Origin: Oceanobacter antarcticus
GTDB lineage: Bacteria; Pseudomonadota; Gammaproteobacteria; Pseudomonadales; Oceanobacteraceae
Assembly: GCF_044962685.1 (NCBI RefSeq)
Contig: NZ_JBBKTX010000007.1
Span: forward strand, 1 to 64,000
Reading direction: 5' to 3'
DNA length: 64,000 bases
The notes beneath the pieces are model-generated. The model saw nothing but the letters and a program-made list of their open reading frames with translations. It ran no database searches and was not told where the DNA came from. Each line of letters begins with the position of its first letter. Position 1 is the stretch's first letter. Below, piece by piece: positions 53,794-63,152 of the stretch. The position numbers and the translations under genes are program-made.

Positions 53794-56064
53794 ATGCTAC
53801 TCGCCACAGACCTTGATGGTACTTTTTTATCCGGCAACCCGGACGATCGACAACAGCTCTATCATCTGATTAATCATCACCCGGATATTCGGCTAGCCTT
53901 TGTTACCGGTCGCGGGATTGAAATGGTGATGCCACTGCTGTCCGACCCGTCAATCCCACAGCCCGATTACATTATTTGCGATGTCGGCGCCACCATCGTT
54001 GATGGAGAAACGCTACAACCCATTACCCATATACAGGGCGAAATCGAACAGAATTGGCCTGGCGAACTGGCGGTCACCAATGCTCTGGCTGCCTTTACCG
54101 AGCTGCAGCGCCAAGACGTGCCACAGGAACGCCGCTGTTCCTACTATTGTGAACAAGGCAGCGTTTCCGCAGCATTGCAAACCGCTGTCAGCCAGCTCGG
54201 GTGCGATTTACTGTATTCCTCAGACCAGTATCTGGATGTGTTGCCCCGTGGCGTCAACAAGGGTTCCACCCTCGACAGCCTGGCAGAATGGCTGGGTCTG
54301 AGCCAGGATCAGGTACTGATCGCGGGTGACAGCCTGAACGACCTGGCGATGATTTCACTCGACTACCCGTCCGTTTGTGTCGGCGGCTCCGAAAGCCGTT
54401 TACTGGAAGCAACCGAACGCAGCACCATGGTCTACCACGCGGAGAAAAATGGCTGCGGTGGTATTCTTGAAGCCTTCAATTACTTTGGTTTTCTTGGTAA
54501 AGCCGGAGTCGAAGCCGAATCCAGAGAAGAACAGCAAACCGGAAAATCCGACCTGGTGGTGGTTTATCACCGCCTGCCGTTTGAAGAAAAAGTTGAAAAC
54601 GGTGTTATGGTCGAGCGCCAACCGTCCTCGCCGAACGGCATTATTCCGACGTTGCTGAGCTTTTTTGGTGATGGCAAACCCGGCTCCTGGGTGGCCTGGT
54701 CGACGGTTGACCCAGCGACTCCCGGTTACAGAACCCGCAGCGCCGTCGATATCGTCAAATACCCCAAACTGGTTGCCGCCCGCGTTGCCCTGACGACCCA
54801 TCAAGTGGATATTTTTTACAAGAAATTTTCCAAGGAAGCCTTCTGGCCCACACTTCACACCTTCTGGGAACGAGCCACCTTTCTTGAAGAAGACTGGCTG
54901 GTATACCTTGAGGTCAATCGCTTGTTTGCCGAGCGGGCAGCCGCAGAGGCAGCAGAAAATGCCGTTATCTGGATTCATGACTACAACCTCTGGATGGTGC
55001 CCGCTTTCCTGCGAGAACTGCGCCCCGATGTCACCATCGCCTTTTTCCACCACACCTACTTTCCATCGGCTGACGTCTTTAACGTAGTGCCATGGCGTCG
55101 TGAAATTATCGGCAGCCTGCTGCAGTGCGACTTTATCGGCTTCCATATTCCACGCCAGTCGGAAAATTTTGTCGACGTCGCCCGTGGCGTCACCCCCATC
55201 AAGGTGCTGGAAAAACAGAACTGCGCACCCCGTTTCATGACCTACGGCTGTGCCGTCGGGTTGGAGGAAATGACCTCAGTGATCGAAGTGCGTGGCCGCA
55301 TCATTCACCTCGGAGCACACCCGGTCGGGCTCGATCTTGGTCGCATCAGCCACGCTCTCGACAACCCCGAAATCCAGGCGCAAATCCAGCAACTGAAACA
55401 AGAACTGGAAGGGACACGGGTATTACTGTCTGTCGAACGGCTCGACTACACCAAAGGCATTCTGGAAAAAGTACATGCCTTTGAACGCCTGCTGGACGAA
55501 CACCCGGAACTTATTGGTAACGTGACTCTCGTTACCATCTGCGTCCCGGCAGCGGCAGAAATGACCGTGTATGCCGAACTGCAAGTCGACATCGAACAGG
55601 CCGTCGGCCGCATCAATGGCCGCTTTGCCCAGATTGGCTGGACACCGTTGCAGTTCTTCTTCCGCAAAGTGCCGTTTGAACAGCTGGTCGCTTATTACGC
55701 CATGGCAGATGTTATGTGGATTACGCCACTGCGCGATGGCCTTAACCTGGTCGCCAAGGAATACGTTGCCACCCAGGGCATGGTGGATGGTGCCGGAGTA
55801 CTGGTGTTGTCGGAATTTGCAGGCGCTGCCGCCGAACTGCGTGGTGCCTTGCTGACCAACCCCCACTCGCCGCATGAACTGGCCGACAGCGCCTGGCAAG
55901 GACTGATAATGGATGAAGCGGAAGCCCGCTCACGCATACGCGACGCCTTTGATGTTGTCCAACACCACGACATTGAGCGCTGGGGCCACGACTTCCTCGA
56001 CGCCGTCGAAGTCGCACGGCTGGCCAATATCCAGCAGGTTGCAGAGGACAGCCAACCGGCGTGA
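53794..56064 (+). CDS. ggpPS: Glucosylglycerol-phosphate synthase/phosphatase (fused HAD + GT20)
   Basis: The 756-residue protein joins an N-terminal HAD-IIB phosphatase (about 1-255; TDLDGTFLS with Asp6 and Asp8, AGDSLNDLAM) to a family-20 glycosyltransferase (about 260-745; HDYNLWMVPAF, RLDYTKGI, DGLNLVAKEYV). GT20 proteins are trehalose-6-phosphate synthases or glucosylglycerol-phosphate synthases. The N-terminal phosphatase fusion matches the GgpPS enzyme of Stenotrophomonas rhizophila and marine bacteria, which makes the osmolyte glucosylglycerol from ADP-glucose and glycerol-3-phosphate. The upstream ycaD-type gene supports this. Trehalose synthesis cannot be excluded from sequence alone. 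Confidence 0.8.
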   Translation: MLLATDLDGTFLSGNPDDRQQLYHLINHHPDIRLAFVTGRGIEMVMPLLSDPSIPQPDYIICDVGATIVDGETLQPITHIQGEIEQNWPGELAVTNALAAFTELQRQDVPQERRCSYYCEQGSVSAALQTAVSQLGCDLLYSSDQYLDVLPRGVNKGSTLDSLAEWLGLSQDQVLIAGDSLNDLAMISLDYPSVCVGGSESRLLEATERSTMVYHAEKNGCGGILEAFNYFGFLGKAGVEAESREEQQTGKSDLVVVYHRLPFEEKVENGVMVERQPSSPNGIIPTLLSFFGDGKPGSWVAWSTVDPATPGYRTRSAVDIVKYPKLVAARVALTTHQVDIFYKKFSKEAFWPTLHTFWERATFLEEDWLVYLEVNRLFAERAAAEAAENAVIWIHDYNLWMVPAFLRELRPDVTIAFFHHTYFPSADVFNVVPWRREIIGSLLQCDFIGFHIPRQSENFVDVARGVTPIKVLEKQNCAPRFMTYGCAVGLEEMTSVIEVRGRIIHLGAHPVGLDLGRISHALDNPEIQAQIQQLKQELEGTRVLLSVERLDYTKGILEKVHAFERLLDEHPELIGNVTLVTICVPAAAEMTVYAELQVDIEQAVGRINGRFAQIGWTPLQFFFRKVPFEQLVAYYAMADVMWITPLRDGLNLVAKEYVATQGMVDGAGVLVLSEFAGAAAELRGALLTNPHSPHELADSAWQGLIMDEAEARSRIRDAFDVVQHHDIERWGHDFLDAVEVARLANIQQVAEDSQPA

Positions 56065-56158
56065 TGTTTGCGTGCTGTCTGTTCAGGTAACCCCGCAGAA
56101 TCCCACCTGCCGGATTACCTGAGCGGCCGGTTTGTAATATTCCAGCCTGCCCGATACC

Positions 56159-56977
56159 ATGGCCATGTCTCGTCCAATCCACATGGAAAACCATGCCCTT
56201 GCCAGGATCTCACCGCCTATGTTGAAGACCAACAAATCAGGGGCCATGGTTGGCGTTATAGGCAACAAGACCCTGCATTACAGTGCAGCAGCTCTGTGCC
56301 TGGCCTTGTATATGGGTCTACTGGTCGCGGCCATATTATCCGGTGCCCTATCATTCTGGGCGATTCCACTGGGCCTCATGGCTATTTACTGTGCTGATAC
56401 CCTGTCCGGTATTACTCATTTTTTTCTCGACTATCGCCGTACCACGCCCAATTCCGGGCTCAAGGAATTGTATTTTTATCAGGGCAACAAGGGCTCACAA
56501 GACTATTTACAGAAGCGCCAGATCGCCATGAAAAAGATTTCGCCACTGGAAACCATCGTCTTTGATTTCAAAGTCCACCATCTCAGTCCCGGTGCTCTGG
56601 GACGCCGCAGTTTCCTGCGGGTGATCCTGCCTGCCATGTATTTTATCACCCTGCCCAGCACCAGCCTGCTGCTGCTATTACACGCACTTGGATGGATTGA
56701 CGGCCTGGTATCTTTCTTTCTCTGGGTGGTTATCGGTGCCCTGACCCTGGCGCAATACGCGCACAGCTGCGCTCATCGTAAACAGATCCCCATCGTGGCG
56801 CGTTATCTGCAGACACTGGGGGTTTTTATGACCAAAGAACAACACAACTCCCATCACCTGGATCTTGGCGTCGACTTCTGCATACTCAACGGCTGGGCCA
56901 ATCCGATCGTCAACCGTATCTTCCGTTTTTGCCGCCAGCGGGGCTGGATCTTCGAAGAAGGGCTGGAACCCATTTAA
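56159..56977 (+). CDS. CarF/PEDS1-family lipid desaturase (plasmalogen-type)
   Basis: The 272-residue membrane protein has the Lipid_desat (TMEM189/CarF) histidine set: Asp80 with GITHFF (His87), FKVHH (His140-141), AHSCAHR (His202, His206) and EQHNSHH (His229, His232-233), plus a downstream Asp238. CarF in Myxococcus and PEDS1 in animals form the vinyl-ether bond of plasmalogens. Several membrane helices surround the motifs. Earlier in-frame ATG choices (56159, 56165, 56180) are possible. It is followed by an acyltransferase gene, suggesting a role in membrane lipid remodelling. Confidence 0.8.
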   Translation: MAMSRPIHMENHALARISPPMLKTNKSGAMVGVIGNKTLHYSAAALCLALYMGLLVAAILSGALSFWAIPLGLMAIYCADTLSGITHFFLDYRRTTPNSGLKELYFYQGNKGSQDYLQKRQIAMKKISPLETIVFDFKVHHLSPGALGRRSFLRVILPAMYFITLPSTSLLLLLHALGWIDGLVSFFLWVVIGALTLAQYAHSCAHRKQIPIVARYLQTLGVFMTKEQHNSHHLDLGVDFCILNGWANPIVNRIFRFCRQRGWIFEEGLEPI

Positions 56978-57038
56978 CCAACGACTGCACACACAAGCCC
57001 GAGGCGGCCATGCAACAGCCTGCCAGGATAAACACGCC

Positions 57039-57950
57039 ATGAAACCTCATCTCCAACGCTATCTGCTGCGGCCACTACTCTGGTTATTGGGTTCACTGCT
57101 GGTTGGGTTGATCAGAGCCACAGGCCAAACCCGGATACAGCGCATCAGTCACTATTCTGTTACCGGGCCGATTATTGCCCGTCTAACCAGACTGCTACTG
57201 GCCAAAAAAAATCACTATCTGGATGACAACCTGCAACGCGTATTTCCCGATGCCAGCGTGGAACAACGCCAGCATATCCGCCAGCGCTACTACGCCAACC
57301 TGCTCTTGACCGCAACAGAATCCCTCACGATGGATGGCAACGAACGGCAACGCAGCCAAATAGATGGATTGGAAAACCTGCAACATGCCAGAGACCGCCA
57401 ACAAGGTATTTTATTTGTCAGCGGTCATATCAATAACTGGGAAATGAACCGCCGTATCATCGAGCAACTGGGATTCCCGGCATGGGAGCTGTACCGGGAT
57501 TTTGCCGACACACGGTTTGATTATCTGACCTTTAACCGCCGCTTTCGAGTCGGGCCAAAGATGATTTCAACCGCCCGTATCAGCGAATTGATCGGCCACC
57601 TGAGCAACGGCGATAACGCCCATATTCTGATCGACATCAAGGTCAAGAAAGGACGTAATGGCCAGCAGCTCGACTTCGCCGGACAACCCGCCTGGACCTC
57701 CACATTCGCGGCAGAAATGGCCCTTCGCCATAACCTGGCGCTGATACCCACCTATACCCAAAGAGAAGCCAATGGCCACTATCGGCAGATCTTTGAAGCC
57801 TCATTAACCTCCGAACACCCAACCGCCAACGATCATATTCAGGCGTCTGCTTGCCAACTCACCGAACGCATCAACCAGTCCTTGTCGAACCAGCTCAAGC
57901 AAAACCCTGCCAGCTGGCTGTTATGGGATACCAATCGCTGGGGGCCATAA
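57039..57950 (+). CDS. Lysophospholipid/lipid A-type acyltransferase (LpxL-like)
   Basis: The 303-residue protein belongs to the Lip_A_acyltransferase family: a membrane helix (about 9-26), the catalytic HX4E motif in SGHINNWE (about 126-133), and a following ALIPTYTQRE-type segment. LpxL/HtrB homologues acylate lipid A; related proteins acylate phospholipids. The ATG at 57039 with AGGA is used. It lies 60 bases after the CarF-like gene and reads the same way. Substrate is unknown. Confidence 0.78.
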   Translation: MKPHLQRYLLRPLLWLLGSLLVGLIRATGQTRIQRISHYSVTGPIIARLTRLLLAKKNHYLDDNLQRVFPDASVEQRQHIRQRYYANLLLTATESLTMDGNERQRSQIDGLENLQHARDRQQGILFVSGHINNWEMNRRIIEQLGFPAWELYRDFADTRFDYLTFNRRFRVGPKMISTARISELIGHLSNGDNAHILIDIKVKKGRNGQQLDFAGQPAWTSTFAAEMALRHNLALIPTYTQREANGHYRQIFEASLTSEHPTANDHIQASACQLTERINQSLSNQLKQNPASWLLWDTNRWGP

Positions 57951-58033
57951 TAAACTGGCCTGACAATCACAGGTTCCGAAACGCTGAGGCAGGCTGCGAC
58001 TGGGCTTATTCCCGCAATAATTACTCTGGCAAA

Positions 58034-58582
58034 TTACTCTGGCAAGCGCAGAAAATGCTCACGGTAGTGCGCCAGCTCGGCAATCGATTCACGAATATCA
58101 TCCAGAGCCTGATGGCTGCCGGCTTTTTTGAATGAAGACACCACCGCTGGATTCCAGCGCTTGGCCAGTTCTTTCAGGGTGCTGACGTCAAGATTGCGAT
58201 AATGGAAAAATGCTTCCAGCTCCGGCATGTATTTGACCAGAAAGCGGCGATCCTGATGAATGCTGTTGCCACACAGCGGCGACGTACCGGCCTTGAGGTG
58301 CTGACGGAGAAACGCCAGCGTCTTTTGTTCCGCATCACGACAAGTAATCGTGCTGTTGCTGACCCGTTCGACCAGCCCGGAATTACCATGGGTGCGGGTA
58401 TTCCACTCATCCATGGCGTCCAGCAGGATAGCCGGTTGATATACCGCCATCACCGGGCCTTCGGCAATCAGATTCAGATTACCATCGGTCACGATGGTCG
58501 CGATTTCGATAATCACATCCCGTTCTGGCTCCAGACCGGTCATTTCCAGATCCATCCATACCAGATTGTCTTGCTGACTCAT
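58034..58582 (-). CDS. orn: Oligoribonuclease
   Basis: Orn is an essential 3'-5' exonuclease that degrades short RNA oligomers, and linear di-GMP from cyclic-di-GMP turnover. The 182-residue DEDDh-family protein has WMDLEMTGLEPERD (first acidic pair), EVKTLAFLRQH-like helix and the SHQALDDIRESIAEL motif. A 13-base direct duplication (ATTACTCTGGCAA) directly follows its stop. Confidence 0.95.
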   Translation of the reverse strand: MSQQDNLVWMDLEMTGLEPERDVIIEIATIVTDGNLNLIAEGPVMAVYQPAILLDAMDEWNTRTHGNSGLVERVSNSTITCRDAEQKTLAFLRQHLKAGTSPLCGNSIHQDRRFLVKYMPELEAFFHYRNLDVSTLKELAKRWNPAVVSSFKKAGSHQALDDIRESIAELAHYREHFLRLPE

Positions 58583-58641
58583 GTTTGTCGTTTCCTGTGT
58601 TCGCTCAATGTCCGGAGTCTAGCAGGCTGTTGAACTGCGCG

Positions 58642-59574
58642 TCACAGCCGACTCAGATAACCCAGGCTGAGAGCCGCCGCAGAGGTGCGATTCTCGACCC
58701 CCATCTTGCGGAATACGGTTTCGAGGTGTTTGTTAACCGTGCGAGGGCTCATGGACAGAATCCGGCCGATTTCCTGATTGGTTTTGCCACGCGATAACCA
58801 CAGCAAGACTTCGGCCTCCCGTACCGTTAGCTGAAAATGGTCGCGCAGCGTTTGCCGCAGTGATACTTCGTCATCATCCACCAGCCGCAATAAATATTCA
58901 CCGGGAGCGGGTAAACCCAGAAATTTCACCAGCAATGGGCTGCTGGTCTGTTCAATCCTGACTTGCTGGAATCGTTCTGGTGCGCTGGCAAACCACGAGG
59001 CCAGAAAGGCGCTGGTTGCTTCCTGAAAGTCATGCTCCGATAACCCGGCTTTGGCCAGCACTTCAATAGTACGACTGGAACACCACAACAGTTGCCCATG
59101 CACATCGCAGGCAAACGTGGGCTGACCAATCTCATTCAAGGAACCGATTGCCCGGCGTGTCTTGCGCGCATTGGTGATATGCACCTGAACTCGGGCCAGC
59201 AACACATCCAGATTGACCGGCTTGGTGACATAATCCACGCCTCCGGCTTCCAGCCCGCGCACGACATCGATACTGTCACTCAATCCGGTCATGAAGATCA
59301 CCGGAATACCTTCCAGATCCGGGTCTTTTTTGAGTGCCTCACAGGCTTCGAAGCCATCCATGTTGGGCATGATGGCATCCATCAGAATCAGATCCGGCAT
59401 CATTCTTTCGGCCACAGCCAAGGCCTGTAAACCATCCATAGCGACCAATACGGTATAGCCAGCCTGAACGAGTGTTTCATTCAGCATACCCAGCGACTCG
59501 ATGGTATCGTCTGCTATCAGTACCACCCCACGAGTGCTGGTTCCGGAAGACGTGTGGGTCGCACTATGTTTCAT
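58642..59574 (-). CDS. Response regulator with LuxR-type output
   Basis: The 310-residue protein has an N-terminal receiver domain (about 18-135; phospho-acceptor Asp66 in LILMDAIMP, conserved lysine in YVTKPVN) and a C-terminal LuxR-type helix-turn-helix (about 245-305, LTVREAEVLLWLSRGKTNQEIGRILS). A linker of about 100 residues may hold a small sensor fold. Its ATG overlaps the stop of the histidine-kinase gene by 11 bases, so it is the partner regulator. It is divergent from and close to urtA, a plausible target. Confidence 0.87.
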   Translation of the reverse strand: MKHSATHTSSGTSTRGVVLIADDTIESLGMLNETLVQAGYTVLVAMDGLQALAVAERMMPDLILMDAIMPNMDGFEACEALKKDPDLEGIPVIFMTGLSDSIDVVRGLEAGGVDYVTKPVNLDVLLARVQVHITNARKTRRAIGSLNEIGQPTFACDVHGQLLWCSSRTIEVLAKAGLSEHDFQEATSAFLASWFASAPERFQQVRIEQTSSPLLVKFLGLPAPGEYLLRLVDDDEVSLRQTLRDHFQLTVREAEVLLWLSRGKTNQEIGRILSMSPRTVNKHLETVFRKMGVENRTSAAALSLGYLSRL

Positions 59575-62500
59575 GGTTGATCACCTTTTTCGCCAGTGTG
59601 ATGAGCTCATCGAACCGGAAGGCCGAGAGATGGTGACGTATCTGCCACTGTACATCAGCAGCAGCTTGCCGCTGTTCCATGTCGGCGAGCACGGCTTCCA
59701 TACCGGCAATATGGCCCAGTTCAGCCGCCGCCAGCAGTTCCCGTGCTTCTGATCGTGTCATATCGCAATCGCTACCGATGGCGGTCTTGTTGTTCACTGC
59801 AATCTCATCGTCTTCATATTGCCATTGCAAATCCAATACTCTGGCCACCAGATCAAGCAGCTTGCGATCACGGATCGGCTTGATCAGGTAACCATCATTC
59901 AGGCGTTTGCCCTGCTCACTGGCATCTCCCTGGGCCAGCGCGGACTGACGGTCTTCCGCATCCGCTGACACCATCACAACGGGGCTTTTCACACCCTCAT
60001 CACGTAATTGCCGCAGCAGCTGCCAACCGGTCATGCCCGGCATGGAGATATCCATCAGCAACAGATCCACATGGGTCTGGTGTAAAACCCGCTGACAAGC
60101 GTAGCCATCTTCTGCTTCCAGCACCTCAAATCCCACCGGCGTCAGGATCTCACTGATCAACCCCCGATGGGTGGCGTCATCGTCGACCACCAGCAAGGTT
60201 TTCCCACTGCCCTGGTAACCAACAATCTTGCGCTCCGGCGCAACCCCCGGCCCTGGTGTTGCCACACTGGCTAACATCATCGACAAACGGAACACACTCC
60301 CTCGGCCCGACTGGCTGTCCACATGAATGTCACCCCCCATGATGTCGGCCAGCAAACGGGAGATGGTCAAGCCAAGACCCGTCCCTGGCGTCTGTGGCAA
60401 ACCGGGTTTACGAATCCGTTCAAACGGCAGGAATATGCGCTGCATATCGTAATCACTGATGCCGGGGCCGGTATCCGTCACCATAAATTCGGCCACCTGG
60501 CTACGGTAGCTGATGGCTAACGAAACCTGACCAACCGTAGTAAATTTGACGGCATTGGAGAGCAGGTTGATCAGAATCTGGCGCAGATGTTTTTCGTCCG
60601 AACGGACAATGTGTGGCAGGTACGGGCCGGGCTTATAGATAAATCGAATGCCTTTGTCTTCGGCCTGGAGCCGGAACATATCCACCAGCTCATCCAATAA
60701 ACGATGCAGATCAAACTCGTCACGGTGAATTTCCAGCCGACCGGCTTCAATCCGGGAAATATCCAGCAGCCCTTCAATCAGATCGGCCAGATGGTCACCG
60801 CTACGGTGAATCAGTTTCACCTTGTCCCGTTGCCGAACAGACAGCGTAGTGTCTTTTTCCAGCAATTGGGCATAGCCAATAATGGAGTTCAGCGGGCTGC
60901 GTAACTCGTGACTGATGCCGCCCAGATAGCGGCTTTTGGCGCGGTTGGCGGCTTCGGCCAGTTCCTTGGATTGCTGCAGGGCGCGATCGGTCACTTCGTG
61001 TGCAGCAATCTCCTGTTGCAATAATCCGGTCTGGCGCTGGGATTCATTAAGGGCAAACATCCGGCTCTCATTCGCCAGCACAAACAACCAGATCAGTACA
61101 CCAATAATAATCAGTAACAGCAGATACACCTGTATCAGAGTACCGGCGAGTAATGAGTGTCCTTCGGCATAGGCGGGAATCTGGGCATATACCATCCAGA
61201 ACAGCCCACCCACGATAAAGCCGATAATCGCCATCAAGCCGCAAAACTGCAGCAACCTCGGGTTCATGCGCTCCACCATCCAGGTTGGCAGCAGAATTTC
61301 CAGCAACTGCTGAATCTGGTCACTCAGGCGGGCGTTTTCCTTGCAGAGGTCGTGGCAGCGGGATTCCAGCGTGCAGCACAAGGAGCAAATCGCGCCTTTA
61401 TACAACGGACAGCTGGCGATATCTTCCGAGTCAAAATGGTTGTTGCAGACCACACATTCACAGACCGCCGAGTCCTGCACAATCACCTCACGGGCCAGGT
61501 AAAAACGCCCACGGGTCAGCATTGCAATCAACGGCGACACCACCAGCGCCGTTGCCAGCGCAATGTAGGGCGACAGCGCCTGGGCAACAGCACCAAACAC
61601 CCCCATAAAACTCATCACCCCGATCACCGATGCCAGCACCATCGCACCAAATCCCACCGGATTGATGTCGTACAGGTAAGCCCGCTTGAACTCAATGTGT
61701 TTGGGACTCAAACCCAAGGGCTTGTTGATCACCAGATCGGCAACCAGCGCCCCGACCCAGGCCACCGCAACGTTGGCATAAATCCCCAGAATCCGCTCCA
61801 GCGATTCATACACCCCCAGCATCATCAGCAACAGCGCGATGATCACATTAAAGACCAACCACACCACCCGGCCAGGGTGGCTGTGGGTCAGGCGGGAAAA
61901 GAAATTCGACCAGGCAATGGAACCGGCATACGCGTTGGTAACATTGATCTTGACCTGACACAGCACCACAAACAGGCCGGTCAGAGCCAGGTTCGCCATC
62001 GGTGATTGGGTCAGGTAACCGAAAGCCACGTAATAAATACGGGTCGGGTCAGAAGCCTCGGCAATCGACATGCCGGAACGCACCGCCAGCACCGCCAAAA
62101 AGGAGCCTGCCAGAATTTTCATCATACCGACCACAATCCAGCCTGGCCCGCCGCCCAGCAAGGCCAGCCACCAGCGCAGTCGATGGTTTGGTTTTGGCTC
62201 GGGCAAAAAGCGCAGAAAGTCGACCTGCTCGCCAATCTGGGCGATCAAGGCAAACACCACCGCCGACGCCGCACCAAAAAACATCAGATTAAAATGGCTG
62301 CCATCGCGATGGCTATCCTCTGCCACCGACATAGTGCCCGGATAGTTCACCCACTCCGTCGCCGCAGACCATTCCTGCCAGAGAATAAACACAAACGGCA
62401 GTACCTGCAGCACGATCCAGAGCGGCTGACTCCACAACTGAAAGCGGCTGATCACGGTGATGCCGTGGGTAACCAACGGGATCACCAGCAAGGAGCTGAA

Positions 62501-62959
62501 CAGGTAACCGACCCACAGTGGCATGCCAAACAGCATGTCCATCGCCGACGCCATGATGGCCGCTTCGATCGCAAAAAAAATAAACGTGAACGAGGCGTAA
62601 ATCAGCGAGGTAACGGTCGAGCCAATATAGCCAAACCCGGCACCCCGGCTGAGCAGATCGATATCCACCCCATACCGGGCAGCGTAATAACTGATCGGAA
62701 TGGAGGTCAGAAAAATCAGCGCCGACACCATCATGATGGCCGCCACCGCAGAGTGAAAGCCGTACATCAGCGTCACCGTAGCGCCAATCGCTTCCATCGC
62801 CAGAAACGAAATGGCCCCCAACGCGGTGTTGGAAACCCGCGCCGCCGACCAGCGCCGGGCATTTTTGGCGGTGAAGCGTAACGCAAAGTCTTCCAGCGTC
62901 TGATTCGCTACCCAACGGTTGTAACTTCGGCGACTCGAGTACGGCGACGGTTGCGGCAT
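59564..62959 (-). CDS. Permease-fused hybrid histidine kinase with cysteine-rich linker
   Basis: The 1131-residue protein has an N-terminal NCS1-type purine/cytosine-permease-like domain (about 20-490, roughly 12 helices), a cysteine-rich segment (about 500-540; CECVVC, CPLYKGAICSLCC, CHDLC), two more helices (about 570-630), a HisKA/HATPase kinase (His684 in GISHELRSPLNS, Asn802, DTGPGIS, GTGLGL), and a receiver (Asp970). The transporter-like domain may sense or carry a nitrogen compound; the neighbouring urtA suggests urea or a related compound. The cysteines could bind zinc or an Fe-S cluster. It ends in a stretch (about 1075-1131) resembling a weak HPt-like helical tail. Confidence 0.85.
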   Translation of the reverse strand: MPQPSPYSSRRSYNRWVANQTLEDFALRFTAKNARRWSAARVSNTALGAISFLAMEAIGATVTLMYGFHSAVAAIMMVSALIFLTSIPISYYAARYGVDIDLLSRGAGFGYIGSTVTSLIYASFTFIFFAIEAAIMASAMDMLFGMPLWVGYLFSSLLVIPLVTHGITVISRFQLWSQPLWIVLQVLPFVFILWQEWSAATEWVNYPGTMSVAEDSHRDGSHFNLMFFGAASAVVFALIAQIGEQVDFLRFLPEPKPNHRLRWWLALLGGGPGWIVVGMMKILAGSFLAVLAVRSGMSIAEASDPTRIYYVAFGYLTQSPMANLALTGLFVVLCQVKINVTNAYAGSIAWSNFFSRLTHSHPGRVVWLVFNVIIALLLMMLGVYESLERILGIYANVAVAWVGALVADLVINKPLGLSPKHIEFKRAYLYDINPVGFGAMVLASVIGVMSFMGVFGAVAQALSPYIALATALVVSPLIAMLTRGRFYLAREVIVQDSAVCECVVCNNHFDSEDIASCPLYKGAICSLCCTLESRCHDLCKENARLSDQIQQLLEILLPTWMVERMNPRLLQFCGLMAIIGFIVGGLFWMVYAQIPAYAEGHSLLAGTLIQVYLLLLIIIGVLIWLFVLANESRMFALNESQRQTGLLQQEIAAHEVTDRALQQSKELAEAANRAKSRYLGGISHELRSPLNSIIGYAQLLEKDTTLSVRQRDKVKLIHRSGDHLADLIEGLLDISRIEAGRLEIHRDEFDLHRLLDELVDMFRLQAEDKGIRFIYKPGPYLPHIVRSDEKHLRQILINLLSNAVKFTTVGQVSLAISYRSQVAEFMVTDTGPGISDYDMQRIFLPFERIRKPGLPQTPGTGLGLTISRLLADIMGGDIHVDSQSGRGSVFRLSMMLASVATPGPGVAPERKIVGYQGSGKTLLVVDDDATHRGLISEILTPVGFEVLEAEDGYACQRVLHQTHVDLLLMDISMPGMTGWQLLRQLRDEGVKSPVVMVSADAEDRQSALAQGDASEQGKRLNDGYLIKPIRDRKLLDLVARVLDLQWQYEDDEIAVNNKTAIGSDCDMTRSEARELLAAAELGHIAGMEAVLADMEQRQAAADVQWQIRHHLSAFRFDELITLAKKVINHET

Positions 62960-63045
62960 AACCTGTATTTACCCACGGCGACCAAATCGCCTTTCCTAAT
63001 GAATCAAGACCATAACGACAAGCCCTGCTGGCGGGTATGCGTCAA

Positions 63046-63062
63046 TGTACGTACACCGGTGT
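63046..63062. promoter_or_regulatory. Overlapping palindromes upstream of urtA
   Basis: TGTACGTACA (63046-63055) and ACACCGGTGT (63053-63062) are both perfect 10-bp palindromes and overlap by three bases. They lie in the 193-base divergent region between the histidine kinase gene and urtA and could be an operator for the linked response regulator. No clear -24/-12 sigma-54 site was seen here. Confidence 0.45.
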
Positions 63063-63152
63063 CACAAGACGCGAATATTTTTTCCCGGGCCGATGATGGA
63101 TGCTGAATAACGTTCCTTACGCTAACAGCAGAACCCATGAAGAGGCCCAATT

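Noticed and set aside
63000..63152. Sigma-54 -24/-12 promoter before urtA
   Set aside because: GG and GC words are present but not at the required 10-base spacing.
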